From: Candidatus Rokuibacteriota bacterium
GTDB lineage: Bacteria; Methylomirabilota; Methylomirabilia; Rokubacteriales; CSP1-6
Reading direction: 5' to 3'
Length of the DNA stretch: 64,000 nucleotides
NCBI GenBank assembly: GCA_003220535.1
Contig: QHSU01000055.1
Coordinates: 124,001 to 188,000 of the forward strand
Shown: positions 1-8,929 of the stretch, one piece after another
How positions within the stretch are numbered: position 1 is the stretch's first letter
Layout: each line of letters starts with the position of its first letter
Made by a program: the position numbers and the translations under genes
The notes under the pieces: generated by a model
What the model was told of the DNA's origin: nothing
What the model saw: only the letters and a program-made list of their open reading frames with translations
Databases searched by the model: none

Positions 1-200
1 ACGTGCTCACGATCACGTCGAGAGTCGCGTGGGTGAGGACGAAGACGTTCCGGATGGAGCACGCGATCTCGGCCGGCGCCCGGCTCTGCTCGGAGGGCTT
101 CGAGATCCGCGCCTGGGTCGGCCGGCCCAAGGCGTCCGGCGAGCAGCTCCACGCCCGGCCGATCCCCGAGGACGTGGTGCAGCGACTCCAGGGAGCATGA
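1..200 (+). CDS. Acyl-CoA thioesterase-like protein, C-terminal part
   Basis: Only the last ~65 codons are inside the window; the 5' end lies to the left. The visible residues (a strand with VRTKTFRMEHAI, then EGFEIRAWVGRP, then PIPEDVVQRLQ before the stop) follow the closing strands of hotdog-fold 4-hydroxybenzoyl-CoA thioesterase-like proteins, which commonly end in a 'PIP.....L' tail. The function would be hydrolysis of an acyl-CoA thioester in the cytoplasm. The active-site part is not visible, so the assignment rests on the tail pattern alone. Confidence 0.5.
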   Translation, partial: VLTITSRVAWVRTKTFRMEHAISAGARLCSEGFEIRAWVGRPKASGEQLHARPIPEDVVQRLQGA

Positions 201-366
201 CGTTCCTGGACTGCCTGCGGCGCCCTTTGTTAGAATCGCGCAACTCGTGTCGTGGGCTCGCCTCGGCCAGCGGGGCCCCAGCCCCGCGACGACCCGCGGC
301 TCGCCCCGTCACTCCGGACCGTGCGTGTTCCGCCCGGCCGCGAGCCTGACCAGGAGGAGGTCAACC

Positions 367-1539
367 GTGCCCACGATCACTCGCGTGGCCCTCGTCGGAC
401 TCCTCGCGGCCCTGATCGCGGTTCCGGCCGCGGCGGAGACGGTGAAGATCGGCTTCATCACCACGCTGTCCGGGCCGCAAGGCGCCATCGGCGAGCACAT
501 GAAGAGCTCGGTCGAGCTGGCGCTCGACCTTCTCGGGCGGAAGGTGGGCGGGCTCGACGTCGAGGTGATCTACGGCGACGACCAGGTCAAGCCCGACGTC
601 GGCAAGCAGCTCGCCGACGAGATGCTCAAGAAGCACAAGGTCCACTTCGTCTCGGGCGTCATCTGGTCCAACGTGATGCTGGCGGTGGCCCCGACCGTGA
701 CGGGCGCCGGCACCTTCATGATCGGCACCAACGCGGGGCCCCACGAGCTCGCCGGCAAGATGTGTCACGAGCTGTTCTTCACCACGTCGTGGCAGAACGA
801 TCAGACGCCCGAGGCCATGGGCAAGTACATGCAGGACCAGAACCTCACCGACGTGTACGCCATGGCGCCCAACTACGCCGCCGGCAAGGACATGATTTCG
901 GGGTTCAAGCGGTACTTCAAGAACAAGGTCGTGGCCGAGGTCTACACCCAGCTCGGTCAGCAGGACTATCAGGCCGAGATCAGCCAGATCCGCGCCACGA
1001 ACCCGAAGGCGGTCTTCGTCTTCTACCCGGGCGGCATGGGGATCCAGTTCCTCAAGCAGTACGCGCAGGCGGGTCTCCGTGGCCAGATCCCGCTCTACTC
1101 CGTGTACACGGTGGACGAGATCTCGCTGCCGGCCGTGAAGGAGGCCGCGCTCGGCCAGTGGGAGACGCGGTACTGGAGCCCCGATCTCAAGAACGAAGCG
1201 AACCAGAAGTACGTCGCCGAGTTCCGGAAGAAGTTCGGCAAGATGCCGGTCTTCTACGGCGCTCAGAGCTACGACGGGATCATGCTGATGGACGCCGCGA
1301 TCCGGGCCGTGAAGGGCGACCTCACGAACAAGAAGGGCATGATCGCGGCCATGCGTCGCGCCGACTACAAGTCGACGCGCGGGGCGTACCGGTACAACGT
1401 GAACCACTTCCCGATCCAGAACTTCTACCTGCTCAAGGCCGTCCAGAACCCGGACGGCGAGTTCGCGATGCAGATCCAGCGCACCGTCTTCGAGAACCAC
1501 CAGGACGCCTACGCGGCCGAGTGCCCGATGAAGTGGTAG
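367..1539 (+). CDS. livK: Branched-chain amino acid-type ABC transporter substrate-binding protein
   Basis: 390-aa periplasmic binding protein of the LivK/type 1 periplasmic-binding family. The GTG start at 367 is chosen because an AGGAGG sequence (352-359) sits at correct spacing and because it places a typical signal peptide (hydrophobic VALVGLLAALIAVPAAAE) at the N-terminus; the open frame runs further upstream but has no such support. The mature protein starts with VKIGFITTLSGPQ, the hallmark first strand of this family. The ligand could be an amino acid, amide, urea or an aromatic acid, since this family is broad. It is first in an operon with both permeases and both ATPases; a terminator hairpin after it should make its transcript more abundant. 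Confidence 0.93.
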   Translation: MPTITRVALVGLLAALIAVPAAAETVKIGFITTLSGPQGAIGEHMKSSVELALDLLGRKVGGLDVEVIYGDDQVKPDVGKQLADEMLKKHKVHFVSGVIWSNVMLAVAPTVTGAGTFMIGTNAGPHELAGKMCHELFFTTSWQNDQTPEAMGKYMQDQNLTDVYAMAPNYAAGKDMISGFKRYFKNKVVAEVYTQLGQQDYQAEISQIRATNPKAVFVFYPGGMGIQFLKQYAQAGLRGQIPLYSVYTVDEISLPAVKEAALGQWETRYWSPDLKNEANQKYVAEFRKKFGKMPVFYGAQSYDGIMLMDAAIRAVKGDLTNKKGMIAAMRRADYKSTRGAYRYNVNHFPIQNFYLLKAVQNPDGEFAMQIQRTVFENHQDAYAAECPMKW

Positions 1540-1567
1540 CGGTGGTGACCGACGCGGCAGGGATCGA

Positions 1568-1600
1568 GGGGCGCGGCAAGGCCGCGCCCCTTTTCTTTCG
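1568..1600 (+). terminator. Intrinsic terminator/attenuator hairpin between livK and livH
   Basis: A perfect 10-bp GC stem (GGGGCGCGGC at 1568-1577 pairing with 1581-1590) with a 3-nt AAG loop is followed directly by TTTTCTTTC. This is a textbook rho-independent terminator. It lies inside the liv operon, 29 bp after the livK stop codon, so partial termination would make more binding protein than membrane components. Confidence 0.85.
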
Positions 1601-1609
1601 TTTGGAGTC

Positions 1610-2557
1610 GTGCCTCGGCCGGTGCTGCCGATGATCCTCGGCCTGGTGCTGGAGCAGACGCTCAACGGCCTGCAGTACGGCGTGATGCTCTTCCTCATGG
1701 CCGCCGGGCTCACGCTGGTCTTCGGCATCATGAACCTCGTCAACCTCGCCCACGGCTCGCTCTACATGGTCGGCGCCTACCTGGCCACGGCGTTCGCCGG
1801 GTGGTCCGGGTCGTTCGTGCTCGGCGTCGCGCTCGCGTTGCCGGCCACGCTCCTGGTCGGCGTCGTCGTCGAGGTGATCGCGCTCCGGACGCTTTACGAG
1901 CGGGATCATCTCGACCAGGTGCTGGCCACCTTCGGGCTGCTCCTCTTCTTCAACGAGCTGATCAGCATCCTCTGGGGACGGGCGGCGATCTACGCGAGCG
2001 TGCCGTCGTTCCTGAGCGGTCACATCCGCGTGCCGCCGGGCATCCCCTATCCCGCCTATCGGGCCGGCGTCATTCTGGTGGGCGTCGCGGTGGCCGTGCT
2101 CCTCTGGGTTCTGGTGGCGCGGACCCGCGTCGGCATGCGCATCCGGGCCGGCGCCAGCAATCGCACCATGGTGTCGGCGCTCGGCGTGAACGTCCGGCTC
2201 CTCTACACACTGGTCTTCGGCCTGGGCGCCGCGCTGGCCGGCCTCGCCGGGGCGATGGCCGGTCCCATCTACGCCGTGCAGCCCGGGATGGGCGAGGGGA
2301 TCCTCATCCAGGTCTTCGTCGTCATCGTCATCGGCGGCATCGGGTCCATCCGCGGGGCGATGGTCGGCGCCATCGTCGTCGGCATGGTGGACACGCTTGG
2401 TCGCGCGTTTTTGAAGCCTGTGCTGGCCACGGTCATCTCTCCGCCGGCGGCCGACAAGGCGGGCCCGGCCCTGGCGTCGATGCTGATCTACCTGCTCATG
2501 GCGGCGGTGCTGTTCTTCCGTCCGGAGGGGCTCTTCCCGGCCCGCGGCCGCTCCTGA
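1610..2557 (+). CDS. livH: Branched-chain amino acid ABC transporter permease LivH
   Basis: Polytopic inner-membrane permease of the LivH family, up to 315 aa. The segment LVFGIMNLVNLAHGSLYMVG near the N-terminus and GGIGSIRGAMVGAIVVG near the C-terminus are characteristic of this family. The GTG at 1610 follows TTTGGA very closely; the ATG at 1631 (MILGLVLEQTLNGLQYG) is an equally good start giving 308 aa and matches the usual N-terminus better. The stop overlaps the livM start (TGATG), indicating translational coupling. Confidence 0.92.
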   Translation: MPRPVLPMILGLVLEQTLNGLQYGVMLFLMAAGLTLVFGIMNLVNLAHGSLYMVGAYLATAFAGWSGSFVLGVALALPATLLVGVVVEVIALRTLYERDHLDQVLATFGLLLFFNELISILWGRAAIYASVPSFLSGHIRVPPGIPYPAYRAGVILVGVAVAVLLWVLVARTRVGMRIRAGASNRTMVSALGVNVRLLYTLVFGLGAALAGLAGAMAGPIYAVQPGMGEGILIQVFVVIVIGGIGSIRGAMVGAIVVGMVDTLGRAFLKPVLATVISPPAADKAGPALASMLIYLLMAAVLFFRPEGLFPARGRS

Positions 2558-3501
2558 TGGCGTCTTCGCGGCGCACGATCGCGCTCGTGGTCGCGGGTCT
2601 CCTGCTGGCGGTGGTGCCGCCGATCGCGGCGCTCACCAACCAGCCGTTCTACGTCGACCTGTTCCGGCGCATGATGATCTTCGCGATCGCCGCGGTGAGT
2701 CTCGATCTGATCCTGGGCTACGGCGGCATGGTGAGCTTCGGGCACGCGGCCTACCTCGGAATCGGCGCCTACGCGGTCGGCATCCCCGCCTTCCACGGCA
2801 TCGACAACGGGTTTCTACAATTGAGCCTGGCGATCGCGGCGTCCGCGCTGGCGGCACTGGTGATCGGCGCGATCTCGCTCCGGACGAGCGGCGTCTCCTT
2901 CATCATGATCACGCTCGCCTTCGCCCAGATGCTCTACTACCTGGGCATCAGCCTCGAGACCTACGGCGGCGACAACGGGATGCGCCTCACCGTCCGCAGC
3001 CAGTTCGGTGGGCTGATCGATCTCTATCAGCCCACCGTCTTCTACTACGTCGTGCTGGCGATCCTCGTCGTATTCGTCGTCCTCGGCGACCGGCTGGTCG
3101 CGTCGCGGTTCGGCATGGTCATCCGAGCGGCGAAGTCGAACGAGCCGCGCGCGCGGGCGATCGGGTTCTCGCCGTTCCGGTACAAGCTCACGGCCTTCGT
3201 CATCGCCGGGAGCGCGGGCGGCCTGGCCGGTGCCTTGCTGGCCAACCAGACGGAGTATCTGACGCCGGAGTTCATGCACTGGACCCGCTCGGGCGAGATC
3301 ATGTTCATGGTGATCCTCGGCGGCATGGGGACGCTGGTCGGGCCCGTCCTCGGCGCGATCGTGCTCCTGCTGCTCGAGGACGTCTTGTCCGCCCTGACCG
3401 TGCACTGGCAGATCGTTCTCGGGCCGTTCTTGGTCCTGGTCGTGCTGTTCGCGAAGCGCGGCCTGTTCGGCCTCGTGTCCGGCGCCCCCCACAATGGCTG
3501 A
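2557..3501 (+). CDS. livM: Branched-chain amino acid ABC transporter permease LivM
   Basis: 314-aa polytopic permease forming the second half of the Liv membrane channel with LivH. The conserved block DLILGYGGMVSFGHAAYLGIG and the C-terminal EIMFMVILGGMGTLVGPVLG are diagnostic for LivM. The ATG at 2557 overlaps the livH stop; the 3' end overlaps livG by 8 bp. About eight hydrophobic spans can be read. The last residues before the stop are rich in basic and hydrophobic residues, as usual in this family. Confidence 0.93.
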   Translation: MASSRRTIALVVAGLLLAVVPPIAALTNQPFYVDLFRRMMIFAIAAVSLDLILGYGGMVSFGHAAYLGIGAYAVGIPAFHGIDNGFLQLSLAIAASALAALVIGAISLRTSGVSFIMITLAFAQMLYYLGISLETYGGDNGMRLTVRSQFGGLIDLYQPTVFYYVVLAILVVFVVLGDRLVASRFGMVIRAAKSNEPRARAIGFSPFRYKLTAFVIAGSAGGLAGALLANQTEYLTPEFMHWTRSGEIMFMVILGGMGTLVGPVLGAIVLLLLEDVLSALTVHWQIVLGPFLVLVVLFAKRGLFGLVSGAPHNG

Positions 3502-4249
3502 GACACTGCTGGCGATTCGCGGCCTGAGCAAGCGCTTCGGCGGTCTGCTCGCCAGCGATCGAATCAACCTCGACGTGACCCGAGGCGAGACGCACGCGAT
3601 CATCGGCCCCAACGGCGCGGGCAAGACGACGCTCATCGGGCAGCTGGCCGGGGACCTCCGTCCCGACGCCGGCGCCATCCGTTTCGCCGGCCACGACGTC
3701 ACGCGCCTGGGCGCGTCGCTGCGGTCACGGCTGGGCCTGGCGCGCTCCTTTCAGATCACGAGCATCTTCCGGGACTTTTCCGCGCTCGACAACGTGGCGC
3801 TCGCCGTGCAGGCGCACAGCGGCTCGAGCTTTCGGTTCTGGCGGGCGGCTCGTGCCGACCGCGCGCTGCGTGACCCGGCGCGGCTCGCTCTGGAGTCGGT
3901 GGGGCTCGGTGTGCGGGCCAGCGTGCTCGCGGCCAAGCTCGCCCACGGCGAGCAGCGGCAGCTCGAGATCGCCATGGCGCTGGCGACGAAGCCGCGGCTG
4001 CTCCTGCTCGATGAGCCGGTCGCGGGCATGGGCCTCGAGGAGTCCCAGCGGATGGTCCGCTTCCTGGGCACGCTCAAGGGGCGGATCACGCTCGTGCTCG
4101 TCGAGCACGACATGGACGCGGTGTTCACGCTCGCCGATCGGATCTCCGTCATGGTCTACGGCCGGATCATCGCCACCGGGACGCCCTCTGAGGTCCGGGG
4201 CAACGAGCAGGTTCGCAGAGCCTACCTCGGCGAGGACGTGGCGTCCTGA
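3494..4249 (+). CDS. livG: Branched-chain amino acid ABC transporter ATP-binding protein LivG
   Basis: 251-aa ATPase of the Liv transporter. Walker A is GPNGAGKT near residue 40, the Walker B region is LLLLDEPVAGMG, and the switch histidine lies in VLVEHDMDAVF. The signature motif is atypical: LAHGEQRQLEIAMAL has AHGEQ where LSxGEQ is usual, as is common in LivG proteins. It overlaps livM by 8 bp and its stop overlaps the livF start (TGATG), so the pair is translationally coupled. Confidence 0.94.
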   Translation: MAETLLAIRGLSKRFGGLLASDRINLDVTRGETHAIIGPNGAGKTTLIGQLAGDLRPDAGAIRFAGHDVTRLGASLRSRLGLARSFQITSIFRDFSALDNVALAVQAHSGSSFRFWRAARADRALRDPARLALESVGLGVRASVLAAKLAHGEQRQLEIAMALATKPRLLLLDEPVAGMGLEESQRMVRFLGTLKGRITLVLVEHDMDAVFTLADRISVMVYGRIIATGTPSEVRGNEQVRRAYLGEDVAS

Positions 4250-4950
4250 TGCTGACCGTCGACTCGATCGAGACGGCGTACGGGGTGAGTCAGGTCCTGT
4301 TCGGCGTGAGCCTCTCGGTCGGCGCGGGCCAGGTCGTGACGCTGCTGGGCCGGAACGGCATGGGCAAGACCACGACCGTCCGCTCGATCATGGGCATCGC
4401 GCCGCCGAAGGCCGGCACGATCCGCTTCGAGGGCCGCGCGATCCACGGCCTGCCCCCGTACCGCGTGGCGCAGGCCGGGCTCGGCCTGGTGCCCGAGGGC
4501 CGCCAGGTGTTTCCGAACCTCACGGTGAGAGAGAACCTCGTGGCGACCGCGGCCAACCGCGCCGGGCGCGAGGCGGCCTGGCGGGTCGAGACGGTGTTCG
4601 CGCTCTTTCCCCAGCTCGCAGCGCGCGCGCGGAGCCTCGGCGCCGCGCTCTCCGGCGGCGAGCAGCAGATGCTCGCGGTCGGTCGCGCGCTGATGACGAA
4701 CCCGCGCCTTCTCATCCTCGACGAGGCGACGGAGGGGCTGGCACCCCTGGTTCGCGCCGAGATCTGGCGCTGCGTGGAACGGCTCAAGGCGCGCGGCCAG
4801 TCGATTCTGATCATCGACAAGGATGTGCGGGCGCTCACCCGGATTGCCGACCGGCACTACATCCTCGAGAAGGGCCAGATCGTCTGGAGCGGAACGTCCG
4901 CCGAGCTCGGCGGCCGCGAGGACGTCCAGCACCGGTACCTCGGCGTATGA
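4249..4950 (+). CDS. livF: Branched-chain amino acid ABC transporter ATP-binding protein LivF
   Basis: 233-aa second ATPase of the Liv system. Walker A is GRNGMGKT, the signature is ALSGGEQQMLAVGRAL and Walker B is LLILDEATEGLAP. The loop VPEGRQVFPNLTVRENL is the LivF fingerprint. The usual switch histidine (EQN/EH) is replaced by DKDVRAL after ILIID, a frequent LivF feature. It closes the transporter operon; an MBL-fold hydrolase gene follows 13 bp later and is likely cotranscribed. Confidence 0.94.
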   Translation: MLTVDSIETAYGVSQVLFGVSLSVGAGQVVTLLGRNGMGKTTTVRSIMGIAPPKAGTIRFEGRAIHGLPPYRVAQAGLGLVPEGRQVFPNLTVRENLVATAANRAGREAAWRVETVFALFPQLAARARSLGAALSGGEQQMLAVGRALMTNPRLLILDEATEGLAPLVRAEIWRCVERLKARGQSILIIDKDVRALTRIADRHYILEKGQIVWSGTSAELGGREDVQHRYLGV

Positions 4951-4963
4951 GAGACTTCGGGGC

Positions 4964-5818
4964 GTGAGCTGGATCGACCGTTCTTTTCCGACGACGGCAA
5001 CACCGAGCGAGCTGGTGGGGCGTGTCCTGGGATTGAACCCGGGCATGATGACAGGGCCGGGCACCAACACCTACCTGGTCGGACGCCGGGACCCGATCCT
5101 CATCGACACCGGGGCCGGCGTGGCCGAGTATCCGCCGCTCCTCGTGCGTTATCTCGCTCAGCGCGGGTGGTCCAGGCCCTCGCGGATCGTCCTCACGCAT
5201 CGCCATCCCGATCATCTCGGCGGCGTCTCGCAGCTCCGGGCGCGCTTTCGCGGCATCCACGTCGCGAAGATGATCTTCCGCGACGCGGCCCTGCCGGAGT
5301 CGATCCACGACCTGCGCGACGGGCAGAAGGTGGAGGGCGACGGCGTCACGCTCATCGCCGTCCACACGCCGGGCCACGCCTCCGACCATTTGTGCTTCTA
5401 CCTGGTGGAAGAGAGAGCGCTCTTCACCGGCGACGTGGTCCTGGCCGGGTCCACGACGGTCATCCCGTCCGGCGACGGCGACCTCCTCGACTACATGAGT
5501 TCCCTCGAGCGGATCAAGGGGCTCGACGTTCGGCGGATCTATCCGGCTCACGGGCCGGTGATCGAGGACGGTCCGGGACGGATCCAGGAGTACATCGATC
5601 ACCGGTTGATGCGCGAGCGTCAGATCCTGGAAGCAGTCGGCGACGGGCTAGCCACGATTCCGTCGGTGGTCGAGCGAATCTACGCCGACGTGTCGCCTGG
5701 CCTTCATCCAGTGGCGGCCATGTCGGTGGAGTCGCACCTGAAGAAGCTGGCGCGGGAAGGACGCGTCCTCGAGACCGTCGTGCGGGACGCGCCCTCGCGG
5801 TGGCTGCTCGTACGCTGA
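4964..5818 (+). CDS. MBL-fold metallo-hydrolase (LACTB2-like)
   Basis: 284 aa. The metal-binding motif HRHPDHLGG (HxHxDH), the second histidine in VHTPGHASDH, the bridging aspartate in LFTGDVVL and the terminal histidine in IYPAHGPVI are all present, so a di-metal hydrolase is expected. The C-terminal ~80 residues resemble the winged-helix tail of LACTB2-type hydrolases. The GTG at 4964 is preferred because homologues begin shortly before the N-terminal substrate loop (here LNPGMMTGPGTNTYLVG). It follows livF by 13 bp, so it may process a substrate imported by the Liv system, but the true substrate is unknown. Confidence 0.85.
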   Translation: MSWIDRSFPTTATPSELVGRVLGLNPGMMTGPGTNTYLVGRRDPILIDTGAGVAEYPPLLVRYLAQRGWSRPSRIVLTHRHPDHLGGVSQLRARFRGIHVAKMIFRDAALPESIHDLRDGQKVEGDGVTLIAVHTPGHASDHLCFYLVEERALFTGDVVLAGSTTVIPSGDGDLLDYMSSLERIKGLDVRRIYPAHGPVIEDGPGRIQEYIDHRLMRERQILEAVGDGLATIPSVVERIYADVSPGLHPVAAMSVESHLKKLAREGRVLETVVRDAPSRWLLVR

Positions 5819-5856
5819 CGCTTCCGGGACCGGCGTGCGGGGCATCGAGATCCCGG

Positions 5857-5955
5857 GTGCCCCGTTCGGTTCCCGAGCCAGGTGCGCTGCTGTTCGTGGG
5901 CGGCGGGCTCGCGGGTCTCGCGGCGATCGCCTGGCGGCGAAGCGGACGGAAGTAG
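5857..5955 (+). pseudogene. Orphan PEP-CTERM sorting-signal tail
   Basis: A 32-codon stretch encodes VPEPGALLFVGGGLAGLA followed by AIAWRRSGRK and a stop. This has the three parts of a PEP-CTERM signal: the (V)PEP motif, a hydrophobic span and a basic tail. Such signals sit at the C-terminus of secreted proteins processed by exosortase. No secreted-protein body precedes it; upstream in this frame is only antisense-like or shifted sequence of the MBL gene. The simplest reading is the last remnant of a deleted PEP-CTERM gene. A chance match in GC-rich sequence is possible but the fit is good. Confidence 0.5.
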
Positions 5956-5971
5956 CCTCGGCGACCCGCCC

Positions 5972-6715
5972 TTAGAGGCTCGCCCGCTCGCGCGCCTGGC
6001 GCACGAGCGCCGCAAACAGATTGCGGGCGGCGCGATCGTGGCCGACCAGCTCTTCCGGGTGCCACTGAACGCCGAGGACGAACCGCGCGTCATCGCCGAG
6101 CTCCACGCCCTCGATGATCGAGTCGGGCGCCCACGCCACGTCCTTGAGCCCGCGTCCCAACCGTTTGATGGCCTGGTGGTGGAAGCTGTTGACGTCGACC
6201 TCCAGCGCGCCGAGGATGCCGGCGAGCCGCGAGCCGTCCTGCACTTTCACCTGATGCGCCGTGACGCTCCGAGCGTTCCCCTGGAGCCCCGCCTGGCTGT
6301 GGTCGAGCGGCGAGCCCGGCTCGCTGGGAATGTCCTGATGGAGGCTCCCGCCGAGTGCGACGTTGAGCACCTGGATGCCGCGGCAGATCGCGAGGAGAGG
6401 GACGCGATTCTCCAGCGCCCAGCGCGTGAGGTCGATCTCGAGCGAGTCGCGGGCGGGGGACACCTCGGCGGTGGCCGGATGCGGCGGCTCGCCAAAGCGC
6501 GCGGGGTCCACGTCGCCGCCTCCGGTCAGCAACACCCCGTGCACGTGCTTGAGAAGCTCGGCGCGCGCCGAGGGCTCGAGCTGCGGCGGCAGCGGAAGGG
6601 GCACGCCGCCGGCTTGCTGGATCGCGTTCAGGTATGCCGCGTTGACGTACGCGCGCTCCGGATATTTGTCGACGGTGACCGACGTCGAGACGCAGATGAG
6701 CGGTGGTGGATTCAT
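5972..6715 (-). CDS. Class I glutamine amidotransferase-like gamma-glutamyl hydrolase (peptidase C26, PuuD-like)
   Basis: 247 aa from the ATG at 6715 (MNPPPLICVSTSV), chosen because the family begins within a few residues of the first strand. The nucleophile elbow is PLLAICRGIQVLN with catalytic Cys, and the His/Glu of the triad are in GVQWHPEE. GGGDVDPARFGE is typical of gamma-glutamyl-GABA hydrolases (PuuD type). It is divergent from a gamma-glutamyltransferase gene with a 62-bp shared upstream region, which supports a role in breaking gamma-glutamyl bonds. Confidence 0.85.
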   Translation of the reverse strand: MNPPPLICVSTSVTVDKYPERAYVNAAYLNAIQQAGGVPLPLPPQLEPSARAELLKHVHGVLLTGGGDVDPARFGEPPHPATAEVSPARDSLEIDLTRWALENRVPLLAICRGIQVLNVALGGSLHQDIPSEPGSPLDHSQAGLQGNARSVTAHQVKVQDGSRLAGILGALEVDVNSFHHQAIKRLGRGLKDVAWAPDSIIEGVELGDDARFVLGVQWHPEELVGHDRAARNLFAALVRQARERASL

Positions 6716-6777
6716 CGTTCCAAGCGTAGCACGGGGCCCCTTGGCGGCCGGCCCCCTCGCGGGTATCATGGTCCCCC

Positions 6778-8553
6778 ATGAGCCTTGACTCCGTGAGCTC
6801 CCAGCAGACAGCGTCCGCCCACACTCCTACTTCCTCGGTCCAGGTCATCGGCTCGCGCTGGGCGGTCGCGGCGGGCCACACGCTCGCCTCCGAGGCCGCG
6901 TCACGTGTGCTGGGGGCGGGCGGCAACGCGATCGACGCCGGCGTCGCCGCTGGTATCACTCTGGGTGTCGTCCACTGCGACATGGTGAGCGTTGCGGGCG
7001 TGGCGCCGATCCTGGTGCACGTCGCGCGCACCGGGGAGACCTGGCAGGTCTCCGGCGTCGGCCCGTACCCGCGCGCCACGACGGCGGCGTACTTCCGCGA
7101 GCGCCACGGCGGCCAGATTCCACCGGGACTGCCGCGTACGGTCGTGCCGGCGGCGCCGGATGCCTGGTGCACGGCGCTCGAGCGGTGGGGCACGATGTCC
7201 TTCGCCGAAGTCGCCACCGCCGCCACCGAGCATGCCGAGCGCGGCTTTCCGATCTCGCAGTTCACCGCCTATCAGATGGGATCGAACGCCGACAAGTACC
7301 GACGCTGGCCGTCCTCGGCGGCCCTCTACTTGCGGGACGGCCGGGCGCTTCGCATGGGTGAGATTCTCGTGCAGCGCGAGCTGGGCGAGACGCTCCGCCG
7401 CATGGCCCGGGCCGAAGCGAAGGCGGGCGGCAGCCGTGAGGCCGGGGTGCGCGCGGCGCGCGATGAGTTCTATCGCGGCGAGACGGCCAAGCGCATCGCC
7501 GAGTTCCACCGCGTCGAAGGCGGACCGCTCGCCGCCAGTGACCTCGCCGAGTTCAGCGTCGAGGTGGGCCCCGCATTGCGGACCACGTTCGGCCGTTACG
7601 ACGTCGCCGCGTGCGGCTTCTGGTGTCAGGGGCCGTCGTTGCTCCAGATGCTCAACCTCCTCGACAGCGTCGACCTCAAGGCCCTCGGCCACAACTCGCC
7701 GGCGTACTTGCACCGTCTCATCGAGACGGTCAAGCTCGCCTTCGCCGACCGCGACGCGTACTACGGCGACCCGCACTTCGTGAAAATCCCCGCCGACGCG
7801 CTGCTCTCGAAGGCGTACGCCGCGGCACGCCAGCGGCTCATCAAGGAGCGGGCGTGGCCCGACATGCCGCCCGCGGGCGATCCCGATCGGCTCGACGCCG
7901 TCCGACACAAGGAGGCGGCGCTGCCGCTGGCCGGGGGGTCGCACCCGGCTCCCGGCGGCACGGCGGAGTCGCTCGACACGAGCTACGTGGCTGTCGTGGA
8001 CGAGGCCGGCAACGGCTTTTCGGCCACGCCGAGCGATCCGAACGTCGACTCGCCCGTCGTCACCGGCGTCGGCTGCGTCGTGTCGCCGCGCGGCTCGCAG
8101 GGCTGGCTCGACCCGGAGCATCCGAGCGTGGTGGCGCCGGGCAAGCGACCGCGCCTGACGCCGGCCCCGGCGATGGCCTTCACCGGTGGCCGGCTCTTCA
8201 TGCCCTTCGGCACGCCCGGCGGCGACGTCCAGCAGCAGGCGATGCTTCAGGTCTTCCTGAACGCGACGGTCTTCGGCATGGATCCTCAGCTCGCCATCGA
8301 GGCCCCCCGCGTCGCGTCGCGCAGCCATCCCGACTCCTTCTGGCCGCACGCGTTCGCTCCCGGCAAGGTCGAGGCGGAGCAACGCATTCCCAAGGAGACG
8401 CGCGAGGCGCTGGTCGCGCTCGGCCACACCGTCGCCGACTGGCCGGAGTGGGAGTGGCGGGCCGGCGCGGTGTGCGCGGTCAGAGTCGGGCCGGATGGCG
8501 CCCGGTGGGCCGGGGCCGATCCGCGTCGCGGCGCTCACGCGATCGCGCGGTAG
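6778..8553 (+). CDS. ggt: Gamma-glutamyltransferase family protein (Ntn hydrolase)
   Basis: 591 aa. The proenzyme is expected to cleave itself before a threonine nucleophile; the matching site is Thr401 in SLDTSYVAVVDEAGN. The N-terminal part contains the family block AASRVLGAGGNAIDAGVAA and the C-terminal part contains the LTPAPAMAF and GTPGGDVQQQAMLQVFLN regions. No signal peptide is seen, so a cytoplasmic location is likely. Substrates in this family range from glutathione to other gamma-glutamyl or acyl amides. It is divergently paired with the C26 hydrolase, suggesting a common catabolic pathway. Confidence 0.88.
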   Translation: MSLDSVSSQQTASAHTPTSSVQVIGSRWAVAAGHTLASEAASRVLGAGGNAIDAGVAAGITLGVVHCDMVSVAGVAPILVHVARTGETWQVSGVGPYPRATTAAYFRERHGGQIPPGLPRTVVPAAPDAWCTALERWGTMSFAEVATAATEHAERGFPISQFTAYQMGSNADKYRRWPSSAALYLRDGRALRMGEILVQRELGETLRRMARAEAKAGGSREAGVRAARDEFYRGETAKRIAEFHRVEGGPLAASDLAEFSVEVGPALRTTFGRYDVAACGFWCQGPSLLQMLNLLDSVDLKALGHNSPAYLHRLIETVKLAFADRDAYYGDPHFVKIPADALLSKAYAAARQRLIKERAWPDMPPAGDPDRLDAVRHKEAALPLAGGSHPAPGGTAESLDTSYVAVVDEAGNGFSATPSDPNVDSPVVTGVGCVVSPRGSQGWLDPEHPSVVAPGKRPRLTPAPAMAFTGGRLFMPFGTPGGDVQQQAMLQVFLNATVFGMDPQLAIEAPRVASRSHPDSFWPHAFAPGKVEAEQRIPKETREALVALGHTVADWPEWEWRAGAVCAVRVGPDGARWAGADPRRGAHAIAR

Positions 8554-8589
8554 GCTCGCCGCTCAGGCGGAAAGGTCCCCAGCCGTCCC

Positions 8590-8900
8590 CGCGTAGCTCT
8601 CCGGTCTACCGCGTCGGCGGCAAGTGGATTCGCACCGACGGCATGTATTACCTCGTGCGCGTGGACAAGGACCTGTACGTCTTCTCCGCCGGTCCTGGCA
8701 AGGAGATCCACCTCGCCAAGGATCTCGGCATCGCGAGGGTCGTGCGGGACGGTCGAACCGAGACAGGTGCTCGTGAATGGCGTCGAGGCGACGTCACTGC
8801 TCGACGTCGGCGTCGTGGGTCGGGGTGTGCCGGTCGGCGTGCTCGCCGCCCTCAGGCTGGGTCCGAACTCGATCGAGGTCCTGGAAGGCCGGGAAGGTCG
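8590..8900 (+). pseudogene. Decayed hypothetical gene fragment
   Basis: Protein-like sequence without a usable start can be read: a segment with VGGKWIRTDGMYYLVRVDKD, then LYVFSAGPGKEIHLAKDLG up to about 8765, continuing after a one-base shift as VLVNGVEATSLLDVGVVG to about 8870. The composition is far less Arg/Ala-biased than shadow frames nearby, so it looks like former coding sequence. I do not recognise the family. It abuts the end of a broken MFS gene on the opposite strand. Confidence 0.35.
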
Positions 8901-8929
8901 CGCGGATCGTCCTGACCGTGACGCGCGTC

